From: Nocardia iowensis
GTDB lineage: Bacteria; Actinomycetota; Actinomycetes; Mycobacteriales; Mycobacteriaceae
NCBI RefSeq assembly: GCF_019222765.1
Contig: NZ_CP078145.1
Location: 6,510,001-6,574,000 of the forward strand
Reading direction: 5' to 3'
Length of the DNA stretch: 64,000 nucleotides
Shown: positions 48,547-56,426 of the stretch, one piece after another
Layout: each line of letters opens with the position of its first letter
Numbering within the stretch: position 1 is the stretch's first letter
Notes under the pieces: generated by a model
Databases searched by the model: none
What the model was told of the DNA's origin: nothing
What the model saw: the letters and a program-made list of their open reading frames with translations, nothing else
Position numbers and translations under genes: made by a program

Positions 48547-48972
48547 TCAGCTCGTGTGCCGCGAGTACCGACCGGATTCGAACCCGGTCAGCATCCGGAA
48601 CACCAGGACCGCACCCCAGGGTCCGATCACCCAGATCGGCCAGGGGTAGGTGAATTCGCCGACGCTCAGCGAGATCGCCCCCCAGATCAGCAAGACGAGC
48701 GCGCTCACGCCGAGCCAGCTGCTGCCTTCGATCTTCTGCCAGATCGGAATGCGGGCACCCGAATCCGACGTTCCGGCAGGCTCTTTCGACAGCTTGGGCA
48801 GATCCGACAGCACCAGCTGCAGATCGTCCCTGGTGGTGGTCGCGTAGACCTGGGCGGTGCGCTGGTCGTATTCGGCGAGGTCGATTCGTCCGTCCTCCAA
48901 ATGCCTGGCGAGTAGACGCACCACCTTGTCGCGTTCGGCGTTCGAGGCGCGGGTACCGGTCGTGATGTCCAT
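48547..48972 (-). CDS. DUF1707 and 2TM-domain protein
   Basis: A 141-residue protein. RASNAERDKVVRLLARHLED with GRIDLAEYDQRTAQVYATTT is the DUF1707 domain (about residues 8-60); two membrane helices follow (about 88-107 and 112-130) with WPIWVIGPWG between. Such proteins are common in actinobacteria and resemble cell-envelope stress genes; function is unproven. AAGGAA precedes the ATG; an in-frame GTG at 48990 with GGAGGG upstream is an alternative start. Twin palindromes sit on its promoter. Confidence 0.85.
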   Translation of the reverse strand: MDITTGTRASNAERDKVVRLLARHLEDGRIDLAEYDQRTAQVYATTTRDDLQLVLSDLPKLSKEPAGTSDSGARIPIWQKIEGSSWLGVSALVLLIWGAISLSVGEFTYPWPIWVIGPWGAVLVFRMLTGFESGRYSRHTS

Positions 48973-49000
48973 GTGAAGTTCCTTTTCCACGGTTCCACCC

Positions 49001-49049
49001 TCCACAGTGGAATATAGGTACAGCATGAACACTCCACTGTGGAATGTCA
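49001..49049 (-). promoter_or_regulatory. Promoter with two 11-base palindromes for the DUF1707 gene
   Basis: On the minus strand TTGACA (49049-49044) is a good -35, and CATGCT 17 bases later is a plausible -10. TCCACTGTGGA (49033-49043) fills the spacer and TCCACAGTGGA (49001-49011) lies just past the start site. Centres are 32 bases apart, three helix turns. This looks like a repressor-controlled promoter. Confidence 0.6.
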
Positions 49050-49156
49050 ACCCTTGCCCCGGCGGTGGTGTCGGGCTCGCGAGCGCGGCAGTATGGACGG
49101 TGCTCAGCTCGCGGGCGCCAAGGGCCCGCGTCGACGAAATCTCCCAGGAGGCATAG

Positions 49157-50242
49157 GTGTCGGAAACCGTGCGCGGTGTCATCGCCCGTAGCAAAGGCGC
49201 GCCGGTCGAGATCGTCGACGTGGTGATCCCCGATCCGGGCCCCCACGATGTGGTCGTCCGGGTGCAGGCCTGCGGCGTCTGCCACACCGACCTGCACTAC
49301 CGCGAGGGTGGCATCAACGACGAGTTCCCGTTCCTGCTCGGGCACGAGGCCGCGGGCATCGTGGAAACCGTCGGCGCCGCGGTCACGCACGTCGAGGCCG
49401 GTGATTTCGTGGTCCTGAACTGGCGCGCCGTGTGCGGCGAATGCCGAGCCTGCAAGCGTGGCCGCCCCTGGTACTGCTTCGCGAGCAACAACGCGAGCAA
49501 GAAGATGACCCTCACCGACGGCACCGAACTGAGCCCGGCGCTCGGGATCGGCGCCTTCGTCGACAAGACGCTGGTGCACGAGGGACAGTGCACCAAAGTC
49601 GATCCCGCGGCCGACCCCGCGGTGGCCGGGTTGCTCGGCTGCGGCGTGATGGCGGGCATCGGTGCGGCGATGAATACCGGCAATGTGTCGCGCGGCGACA
49701 CCGTCGCGGTGATCGGCTGCGGCGGGGTCGGCGACGCCGCCATCGCCGGCGCGCGGCTGGCCGGGGCGAAGACCATCATCGCGGTGGATCGCGACGCGCG
49801 AAAGTTGAACTGGGCCAAAGACTTCGGCGCGACCCATACCGTCGACGCGAGCAGCGAGGACGTGGTCGAGAAGATCCAGGAATACACCGACGGTTTCGGC
49901 GCCGATGTGGTGATCGAGGCGGTCGGCCGCCCGGAAACCTGGAAGCAGGCGTTCTACGCGCGTGACCTGGCGGGCACCGTGGTCCTGGTCGGCGTGCCGA
50001 CGCCGGACATGACGATCGACATGCCGCTGATCGACCTGTTCTCCCGCGGCGGTGCACTGAAGTCCTCCTGGTACGGCGACTGTCTGCCCGAACGCGACTT
50101 CCCGACCCTGATCGATCTGCATCTCCAGGGCCGATTGCCGCTGGAACGCTTTGTCACCGAACGCATTTCACTCGACCAGGTGGAGGCGTCGTTCAGCGCG
50201 ATGCATACCGGCGACGTGCTCCGCTCGGTGGTGGTCTGGTGA
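49157..50242 (+). CDS. mscR: S-(hydroxymethyl)mycothiol dehydrogenase
   Basis: A 361-residue zinc-dependent class III-type alcohol dehydrogenase. The catalytic zinc ligands include C42 (ACGVCHTD) and H63-E64 (LLGHEAAG); C93, C96, C99 and C107 ([16 protein letters not shown]) hold the structural zinc. [20 protein letters not shown] binds NAD. It oxidises the formaldehyde adduct of mycothiol, the actinobacterial route for formaldehyde removal. AGGAGG five bases before the GTG start. It overlaps the next gene by GTGA. Confidence 0.9.
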   Translation: MSETVRGVIARSKGAPVEIVDVVIPDPGPHDVVVRVQACGVCHTDLHYREGGINDEFPFLLGHEAAGIVETVGAAVTHVEAGDFVVLNWRAVCGECRACKRGRPWYCFASNNASKKMTLTDGTELSPALGIGAFVDKTLVHEGQCTKVDPAADPAVAGLLGCGVMAGIGAAMNTGNVSRGDTVAVIGCGGVGDAAIAGARLAGAKTIIAVDRDARKLNWAKDFGATHTVDASSEDVVEKIQEYTDGFGADVVIEAVGRPETWKQAFYARDLAGTVVLVGVPTPDMTIDMPLIDLFSRGGALKSSWYGDCLPERDFPTLIDLHLQGRLPLERFVTERISLDQVEASFSAMHTGDVLRSVVVW

Positions 50243-50856
50243 TCGAGCGCGTCGTCACCTCCGGCACCTTCTCCCTCGACGGCGGCACCTGGGACGTCGA
50301 CAACAACGTCTGGCTCATCGGCGACGACCACGACGTCCTCGTCGTCGACGCCGCGCACAATGCGGACGCGATCGCCGAGGCCGTCGGCACCCGCAACGTC
50401 GTCGCCATCCTGTGCACGCATGGCCACAACGACCATGTCACCGTCGCACCGGAATTGAGCACGCGGCTCGACGCCCCCATCTTGTTGCACCCCGGCGACG
50501 ACCCGCTGTGGCGGATGACCCATCCCGACGTCGCCTACCACTCCCTGGCCGACACCGCCCGAATCACCGTGGCCGACATAGACATCGACATCCTGCACAC
50601 GCCGGGCCACTCCCCCGGCTCGGTCTCCCTGCACCTCCCGGAGGCAGCCGCCCTGTGCACCGGCGACACGCTGTTCTCCGGTGGCCCCGGCGCCACCGGC
50701 CGCTCCTATTCCGACTTCGACACCATCATCGCCTCGATCCGGGACCGCCTACTGACCCTCCCCGACGAAACCACGGTGCACACCGGTCACGGCGACACCA
50801 CCTCCATCGGCGCCGAAAAGCCTTCCCTCGCCGACTGGATCGCCCGCGGTCACTAG
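50239..50856 (+). CDS. MBL-fold metallo-hydrolase linked to mscR
   Basis: A 205-residue metallo-beta-lactamase-fold enzyme. [18 protein letters not shown] is the HxHxDH motif; later ligands are in [15 protein letters not shown] and [14 protein letters not shown]. It resembles glyoxalase II-like thioesterases. Because it is fused to mscR by a GTGA overlap, it may hydrolyse S-formylmycothiol or another mycothiol thioester (inference). The same pairing occurs in mycobacteria (Rv2259-Rv2260, from memory). Confidence 0.88.
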   Translation: MIERVVTSGTFSLDGGTWDVDNNVWLIGDDHDVLVVDAAHNADAIAEAVGTRNVVAILCTHGHNDHVTVAPELSTRLDAPILLHPGDDPLWRMTHPDVAYHSLADTARITVADIDIDILHTPGHSPGSVSLHLPEAAALCTGDTLFSGGPGATGRSYSDFDTIIASIRDRLLTLPDETTVHTGHGDTTSIGAEKPSLADWIARGH

Positions 50857-50858
50857 AA

Positions 50859-51425
50859 CTACGAAGTGGCCGAGGCGAGTTGGGTTCGGCAGGCCTGCCA
50901 AGCTCGGGGCGACAGGCGACTGCTGGACCGGGCAAACAGCTGGTAGAGCGCCGCGCCATGCTTGTCGGCGAGCTCGGCATTGTGCGCGAGCACATCGAGT
51001 TCGTTGGCGGCGGTGATCTCCAGGAACGCCCGCAGGTCGGTATCGACCGGTTCGTATTCGAGTCCGGTGAACCGATCACGGAATATCACCGGCGATGTGT
51101 CGAGCCGCGGATACACCGTCGCCCGGTCGCAGCTGCCATACAGGTAGACCAGTGCTTCGGCACGCTCGCCGATGAGCGTCGCCACCGTCTGCCGATCGGA
51201 CAGCTCGACCAGGGCACGGCCGAACCCGTCCGTGCCGTACATCGCATGACACAGCCCAGCGAACTGAATGTCCTCGTCGGCATCCCATTCGGCCAACACG
51301 TCGCCGACCCGGACGAGATGAGCCAGCAACGTACCGCCCGGATGCGCTATCGCCGCCGCCCCACACTCATCCAGGAACCGCTCGACCCGATCCCGCCGCG
51401 ACAAATCCTCCCCAATATTGTTCAT
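50859..51425 (-). CDS. DUF6817 domain protein (HD-like)
   Basis: A 188-residue protein. RFLDECGAAAIAHPGGTLLA then HLVRVGDVLAEW and GLCHAMYGTDGF resemble DUF6817 and carry conserved histidines in an HD-like arrangement, which might bind metal. A weak GGGCGG precedes the chosen ATG at 51425. It ends two bases from the convergent MBL gene and lies 44 bases after the next gene upstream. Function unknown. Confidence 0.72.
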   Translation of the reverse strand: MNNIGEDLSRRDRVERFLDECGAAAIAHPGGTLLAHLVRVGDVLAEWDADEDIQFAGLCHAMYGTDGFGRALVELSDRQTVATLIGERAEALVYLYGSCDRATVYPRLDTSPVIFRDRFTGLEYEPVDTDLRAFLEITAANELDVLAHNAELADKHGAALYQLFARSSSRLSPRAWQACRTQLASATS

Positions 51426-51469
51426 CCGCCCAGTCTGGCTCAACGCGGGCATCGAGGGCCAGGGCGCGG

Positions 51470-52249
51470 TCAGGCGTTGAGCCAGAAGCCCGCCCGGTCG
51501 CGCCAAAGTTCCAGCAGCGCACGATCGCCGGTGATGTCGACGGCGCCGCGCGGTGGACGGCGGTAGACGAACAGCAGCAGGTCCGCGATCGAGCCGCGGA
51601 CCGCAACGGCTGCCGGTCCCGTCCCGTGCCGCCAGGTCGCCGCGGGCCCGGTCAGGTCGACGAGCCAGTGTCCGCTGCCGTCGGTGGTCTGGAAAGCCAA
51701 AGATCGGCCCGGCCCGAGCAGTTCGGGCTGACCGGGCCGGGTCTCATATGCCTCCGGCACCGAAGCGCATCCCAGCCATGTCTCGAAACCGTCCACGGCA
51801 ACGTCACGCGACATGTCGAATTCGGTGTCGAGTGCCTCGGCGGCGTCACTGCCATGCATGACGGTCTCGTGCAGCGCGTGCCGCGCCCAGAACGTCGCTG
51901 TGTCGCCCGGCCCCGGCGTCCACACCTCGATGTCCGGCCCCGCTTCGCGAAGCGTTTCCGTCAGGCGAAGCGCACCGTCGTCGAGCCAGCGCCCGACCTC
52001 GTCCATGTCCTTGCGATAGCCGGACAGATCGTTGACGATGTCGTCCGACACCGGCATGCGGGCACGCGTCCCGACGATCGTCTCCGTCCACCGGTGCACC
52101 CCACCCACGTGGTGCAGCAACTGCCCGAGATTCCAGCCGGGACAGGACGGCACCGGCGTCATCGGGTCGGCGCCCGCCACCATCGAGGTGAGCAGGCGCG
52201 TCCGGGGCAAGATCTCGGCGCACAACCGATCGAACTCCAACAAACCCAC
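51470..52249 (-). CDS. Maleylpyruvate isomerase family mycothiol-dependent enzyme
   Basis: A 259-residue DinB-like protein. VPSCPGWNLGQLLHHVGGVHRW near residue 34-55 holds the first metal histidine; ATFWARHALHETVMHGSDAA carries the second pair (HxxxVH-like: ARHALHETVMH). The C-terminal part resembles the MDMPI C-domain. Family members use mycothiol as cofactor, and it sits near mscR. The substrate is unknown. It uses a GTG start. Confidence 0.85.
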   Translation of the reverse strand: MGLLEFDRLCAEILPRTRLLTSMVAGADPMTPVPSCPGWNLGQLLHHVGGVHRWTETIVGTRARMPVSDDIVNDLSGYRKDMDEVGRWLDDGALRLTETLREAGPDIEVWTPGPGDTATFWARHALHETVMHGSDAAEALDTEFDMSRDVAVDGFETWLGCASVPEAYETRPGQPELLGPGRSLAFQTTDGSGHWLVDLTGPAATWRHGTGPAAVAVRGSIADLLLFVYRRPPRGAVDITGDRALLELWRDRAGFWLNA

Positions 52250-52324
52250 GCCCCGACATTACCGAACCGAAACCCGCTCTCCCAGGCCACAACTCGAACG
52301 GCGCACGCAACGGGCGCCGCACGC

Positions 52325-52783
52325 TCAGAGAATGGCGAAGGCGACGACCAGGCCGAGGGCGAAGTGCGCGGCGGCTACCACCAGAACTTCGGTGGTGTAG
52401 GTGTCGGAGTGCAGGGCGGCGCCGATGTCGATGCCGAGGGCCTTTTCGATGACGCGGACCGAGATGACTTGGGCGATGATGCCGACCAGGCCGAAGACGA
52501 GGGCGGCGATGAGGCCCTCGGAGAGTTTGCCGCCGCTGCCGACCGCCAGGATGGCGAGAACGACGATGAACGCCATGCTGATCATGCCCGCGGCGGTGAC
52601 GATAATGGCGTTGGGCTTACCCTCGACGACCAGCGCGCGCAGCCTGCCCGGCGTGGTCAGGTCGATGGCGTAGAAGCCGACGAGCATCAGCACCAGACCG
52701 ATGAGGGCGTAGAGGATGATCGCTCCAACGCCCTCGCCGAGCGAGCTCCAGTACCCCGATTCGAGGGCGACTGCGGTCATCAT
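52325..52783 (-). CDS. DUF350 membrane protein
   Basis: A 152-residue protein with four hydrophobic segments (about 17-40, 57-80, 86-108 and 128-150). AIILYALIGLVLMLVGFYAI with DLTTPGRL is the DUF350 hallmark (FYAIDLTTPG). AAGGATCC lies before the ATG-ATG start. It follows an ATP-grasp gene by 42 bases. E. coli YjfL is a DUF350 protein beside yjfM-yjfC; the same trio seems present here. Confidence 0.88.
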   Translation of the reverse strand: MMTAVALESGYWSSLGEGVGAIILYALIGLVLMLVGFYAIDLTTPGRLRALVVEGKPNAIIVTAAGMISMAFIVVLAILAVGSGGKLSEGLIAALVFGLVGIIAQVISVRVIEKALGIDIGAALHSDTYTTEVLVVAAAHFALGLVVAFAIL

Positions 52784-52825
52784 GGATCCTTCCGGAAGGT
52801 TTTGCGGGTGAGGTGGATTCGACTA

Positions 52826-53989
52826 CTAGGTGGCGATGCGGTGCGGAACGAAAGCGGAGCCGTCGTCGGTGATCAGTCCGGCGGTCTCCCGGATGCCGAG
52901 GCCCGCGGCGGTGTCGCCGACGATCCAGGCGCCGAGCACGGGGCGCATGTCGTCGAATTCCGGTAGCGGATCCAGCAATTGGTAGACGTAGCCCTCTTCG
53001 CCGTAAACGCCGCCGGTGGCGGTCTCCAGACCGGCGCCGACGATGGTCATGTTGGCGCCTTCCCGGCCGAGCTTCGGCTTGCGGATGTATTCGGTGAGCT
53101 CGTTGGGCTGATCCAGGTAGGCGGGCAACAGGTTCGGGTGTCCGGGGTACATCTCCCACAACACCGCGAGGATCGCCTTGTTGCTGAGCAGCGTCTTCCA
53201 CAGCGGTTCGATCCACATGGTCTGCGGCAGGCTGGCCACCACCCGCTTGCCGAAGTCGTCGTCCAGCGCCCACTCCCACGGGTAGAGCTTGAAGATCGCC
53301 TCGATCGGCGCCTCGGCCAGATCTACGAAACGTTCGAGCTCGGTGTCGAATCCGACCTCTTCGATCGGCAGCGCGATGGTGTCGAACCCCGCTTCGGCCG
53401 CGGTCTCCTGCATATACGCGGTGGTGACATTGTCCTCACCGGTGGCGTCGGCACCCGACCAGCTGAAGTGCAGCTGGGCGGTCGGCAATATGTCGCGCAG
53501 CTCGGTCCAGCGCTCGACCAGCTTCTCGTGCAACGAATTCCATTGGTCGCCGTCCGGGTACAGCGCGGTCAACCAGTGCCACTGCACAATCGCCGCCTCC
53601 AGCAGCGATGTCGGCGTATCGGCGTTGTACTCCAGCAGTTTCGCCGGTCGGCGCGCGTCGTAGCGCAGGTCGAACCGCCCGTACACGTGCGGGTCACTGC
53701 GCCGCCAGGATTCGGTGATCGGCGCCCAACTCCATTCGGGCAGACCGAAATCCTTGAACCGCTCGGTGAGCACGACGTGCTCGACGGCATTGAGGCACAT
53801 CGAATGCAGCAGCTCGACATCGGCTTCCAGCGCGAGGATCTCGGCCATCTCGAACTCGTAGTACACCGATTCGTCCCAGTACGGCCGCGGCTGACCGCTG
53901 GCATCGCGGCCGGGCGAGCCGTAGACCAGGCCCTGGTTCTCGGTGATCTGCTGCCAGCCCGGCCGGGGCGTACTGCGCACGCGTCGCAC
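52826..53989 (-). CDS. Glutathionylspermidine synthase-like ATP-grasp amidoligase
   Basis: A 387-residue protein of the GSP-synthase ATP-grasp family (YgiC/YjfC-like). YGRFDLRYDARRPAKLLEYN with ADTPTSLLEAAIVQWHW, FDTIALPIEEVG and PKLGREGANMTIVG are the conserved blocks; IEAIFKLYPWEWALDD is also typical. It should form an amide bond between a carboxylate and an amine using ATP, but it lacks the amidase domain of true GspS. GGAGGG five bases before the GTG, whose G overlaps the previous stop (TAGTG). Confidence 0.9.
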   Translation of the reverse strand: MRRVRSTPRPGWQQITENQGLVYGSPGRDASGQPRPYWDESVYYEFEMAEILALEADVELLHSMCLNAVEHVVLTERFKDFGLPEWSWAPITESWRRSDPHVYGRFDLRYDARRPAKLLEYNADTPTSLLEAAIVQWHWLTALYPDGDQWNSLHEKLVERWTELRDILPTAQLHFSWSGADATGEDNVTTAYMQETAAEAGFDTIALPIEEVGFDTELERFVDLAEAPIEAIFKLYPWEWALDDDFGKRVVASLPQTMWIEPLWKTLLSNKAILAVLWEMYPGHPNLLPAYLDQPNELTEYIRKPKLGREGANMTIVGAGLETATGGVYGEEGYVYQLLDPLPEFDDMRPVLGAWIVGDTAAGLGIRETAGLITDDGSAFVPHRIAT

Positions 53990-54747
53990 TACGACCCTCC
54001 GCCGGTGCTCTTGCTGCCGAGTCCGCCACGTTGAATGGTGGTGCCGCTCTTCGTCTTTATCTCGGCACTCTTGGGTTTCACGGTGGTGCCACCCGTCGGC
54101 GGCTTGCCGATGGTGGGGGTGCCGCCGTAGTAGTAGCGGTATTGCGGCCCGCCGCCGAGGATGATCAGACCGGGCCCGATGCCGCCGTCGCCGACGAAGC
54201 CGGGGCGGCCGTCGCCGCAGTAGCGGTCCTCGACCACGACCTCCTGACCGTTCTCGACCTTCACACACGATGCGGTGACCTTGTCGGGTGCGCTGATCGC
54301 CCGGTAGGCGAGGTAACCGCCGCCGACCAGCGCGGCGACGCCGACGATCGCGACGCCGCCGATCATCACCCGCTTGCGGGTGCGCTTCTTGGCCTCACCA
54401 GCCGCGACGGCGGCCTGTCGCGCTTCCTCGGCACGCTTGCGCGCCTTGTCCCTGGCCCGCGCCTCGGCCACGGTGGGCGGGCGCGGCTGCGTGATGCCAG
54501 GCTCTTGCCGCTGCACACTGCCCTGTCGGGGCGGGAGCTGTTGCGGTGCAGTGGATTCCGGGGGTTGCGCGGGTGCGGCCCCGAGGCCAGCGAGATTCGG
54601 AGCGTCCGTGCTGGATGCGGCCGTATCGCCCGGCTCGGGAGCAGGCAACTCTGTGGTCGCGTCAGGTGCCTCGGGGCCGCCCGCCGCCCCCGCCGACTCG
54701 TTCGGCTTGTTCTCCGGCCGCTCGTCCTCGGGATTGTGCGTGCTCAA
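53989..54747 (-). CDS. Single-pass membrane protein of the DUF350/ATP-grasp operon
   Basis: A 252-residue protein. Residues 1-95 are acidic, Pro/Ala-rich and disordered; 96-126 are a charged helix (EARARDKARKRAEEARQAAV); 127-149 is one membrane helix. The outside part has C161 and C177 (SCVKV, DRYCGDG), a glycine-rich stretch with QYRYYYGG and a Ser/Thr/Lys/Gly tail. In position and in its Cys/Gly pattern it resembles the DUF1190 partner (YgiB/YjfM) of ATP-grasp ligases, which is inference only. Confidence 0.7.
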   Translation of the reverse strand: MSTHNPEDERPENKPNESAGAAGGPEAPDATTELPAPEPGDTAASSTDAPNLAGLGAAPAQPPESTAPQQLPPRQGSVQRQEPGITQPRPPTVAEARARDKARKRAEEARQAAVAAGEAKKRTRKRVMIGGVAIVGVAALVGGGYLAYRAISAPDKVTASCVKVENGQEVVVEDRYCGDGRPGFVGDGGIGPGLIILGGGPQYRYYYGGTPTIGKPPTGGTTVKPKSAEIKTKSGTTIQRGGLGSKSTGGGS

Positions 54748-54778
54748 CGCCGAGTCCTCGTTCCAGCCCGACCCACCA

Positions 54779-55066
54779 CTACCGCTCCTCGAATCCGGTC
54801 ATATCACCCCGCGCGGGCTCCCAGCTTTCCACAACCAAGGTCACCCGACCAGGTGTATCCCCGGAACGTAGCAGTTCGAGCAACCGCTCGCAGTCGTCGC
54901 GCGGGCCCTCCGCGATGACGTGCACCCGCCCGTCGCGCGCGTTCGTCGCATGCCCGGTCAACCCGAGTTCCAACGCACGCGACCGCGTCCACCAGCGAAA
55001 TCCCACACCCTGGACGCGGCCGTGCACCCACGCGCTCAGCCGGGCGATATCGCCGGATTCACCCAT
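54779..55066 (-). CDS. acyP: Acylphosphatase
   Basis: A 95-residue acylphosphatase, which hydrolyses acyl phosphates. [20 protein letters not shown] contains the phosphate loop and catalytic arginine, and [20 protein letters not shown] contains the catalytic asparagine. The ATG overlaps the osmC stop (TGATG), which rejects a longer frame upstream. In mycobacteria acyP directly precedes smc. Confidence 0.94.
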   Translation of the reverse strand: MGESGDIARLSAWVHGRVQGVGFRWWTRSRALELGLTGHATNARDGRVHVIAEGPRDDCERLLELLRSGDTPGRVTLVVESWEPARGDMTGFEER

Positions 55067-55512
55067 CAGGCCTCGATATCGAAGGACAAGGTCACCTTCG
55101 TCCCCGCCTGCAACGTCCGGCCCACCGTGCACGCCTTGTCGATGGCGCGCTGCACGGTGACCAGCAACCGCTCGCGCGCCTGCTCGTCCAGCTCGCTGAG
55201 GTCGAGCTGGAACGTCTCTTCCAGCTGCGGGTACAACTCGTTCTCCCGATCGGCGTCACCCGAGACGCGGATGGTCGCGTCGAAGGAATCACCGAGCTTG
55301 CGCGCCAGCGAGAAGTCCGCGCTCAACCCTGAGCAGCCGGCCAGCGCGATCTTCAGCAACTCGCCGGGGGTGAAGGCACCGGGCACGCCTTGCGAAGCGA
55401 TCAACACCTCGGCGCCGCGGGAGCTGCGGCCGGTGTAAGCCCGCGTCCCGGTGCGCTCGACCCATAGTTCGGTCGGTTCCGGTGTAGCGGGTGGGGAGAT
55501 CTGTTCAGCCAT
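55066..55512 (-). CDS. OsmC family protein
   Basis: A 148-residue OsmC-like protein. [20 protein letters not shown] with [20 protein letters not shown] carries the first redox cysteine, and [20 protein letters not shown] the second. OsmC enzymes are thiol peroxidases that reduce organic hydroperoxides. It overlaps acyP by one base and holds the Rv2923c position. Confidence 0.92.
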   Translation of the reverse strand: MAEQISPPATPEPTELWVERTGTRAYTGRSSRGAEVLIASQGVPGAFTPGELLKIALAGCSGLSADFSLARKLGDSFDATIRVSGDADRENELYPQLEETFQLDLSELDEQARERLLVTVQRAIDKACTVGRTLQAGTKVTLSFDIEA

Positions 55513-55590
55513 GATGCGATCCTGCCATTGTCGTCGGAATCAGCTCACGCTTGGCAACGCGGCGAGGGCGGTCGGCCATTCCGGCGGGCG

Positions 55591-55610
55591 GCGCGAGGTA
55601 GACCACTCGC
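55591..55610. terminator. Candidate terminator after kdpE
   Basis: CGCGAG (55591-55596) and CTCGCG (55605-55610) form a short stem with an 8-base loop, 52 bases after the kdpE stop on the minus strand. The short stem makes this a modest call. Confidence 0.35.
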
Positions 55611-55661
55611 GGGCGCAGCCGGGGCGAGTCCGACATCGACCGCGCCTGGCCGCAGGTGGGC

Positions 55662-56426
55662 CTACTCCTGGAAACGGTAGCCCATCCCCGCCTCGGTCAG
55701 CAGGTGCTTCGGGTGCGAAGGATCGTCTTCCAACTTGCGCCGCAACTGCGCCAAATACACGCGCAGGTAATGGGTTTCGGTCGCGTACGACGGGCCCCAC
55801 ACCTCGCGCAGCAATTCCTTGCGGCCGACCAGCTTGCCCTTGTTGCGCACCAGCATCTCGAGCATGCCCCATTCGGTCGGCGTGAGATGCACGGTCTCGT
55901 CGTTCTTGGTCACCTTCTTGGCGGCGAGGTCGACAGTGAACGACGAGGTCACCACCACCGGATCGGACGCGTCGGTGTCGGCGGCGCCGCGCCGGACCGC
56001 GGCGCGCAGCCGGGCCAGCAGTTCGTCCATCCCGAACGGCTTGGTGACGTAGTCGTCGGCGCCCGCGTCCAGCGCCTCGACCTTGTCGGTCGAGTCGGTG
56101 CGGGCGGAGAGCACGATCACCGGCGCCGAGGTCCAGCCGCGCAATCCGGCCAGCACCTCGATGCCGTCGATGTCGGGCAGGCCGAGATCGAGGATCACCA
56201 CGTCGGGGTGTTTGTCGGCGGCCGCACGCAGCGCGGCGCCACCGGTCGCCGCGGTGATCACCTCGTAGCCGCGGACCGAAAGGTTGATCCGCAGTGCGCG
56301 CACGATCTGCGGTTCGTCGTCGACCACCAGCACCTTGATCGCCGGGGCATCCTGCTTCTTGTCGGTCATCACGGCTTCCTGTGTGGTCCGGGGCTCCGTT
56401 GCTCCCACTGTCGATGTACCCATCAT
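55662..56426 (-). CDS. kdpE: Response regulator KdpE
   Basis: A 254-residue OmpR-type regulator. The receiver domain (about residues 30-145) has the phospho-acceptor in VVILDLGLPDIDG and the lysine in YVTKPFGMDEL; the C-terminal winged helix has LTPTEWGMLEMLVRNKGKLV and THYLRVYLAQLRRKLEDDPS. The N-terminus carries about 20 extra residues; MTDKKQDAP could be an alternative start. It overlaps kdpD by TGATG. Confidence 0.95.
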   Translation of the reverse strand: MMGTSTVGATEPRTTQEAVMTDKKQDAPAIKVLVVDDEPQIVRALRINLSVRGYEVITAATGGAALRAAADKHPDVVILDLGLPDIDGIEVLAGLRGWTSAPVIVLSARTDSTDKVEALDAGADDYVTKPFGMDELLARLRAAVRRGAADTDASDPVVVTSSFTVDLAAKKVTKNDETVHLTPTEWGMLEMLVRNKGKLVGRKELLREVWGPSYATETHYLRVYLAQLRRKLEDDPSHPKHLLTEAGMGYRFQE

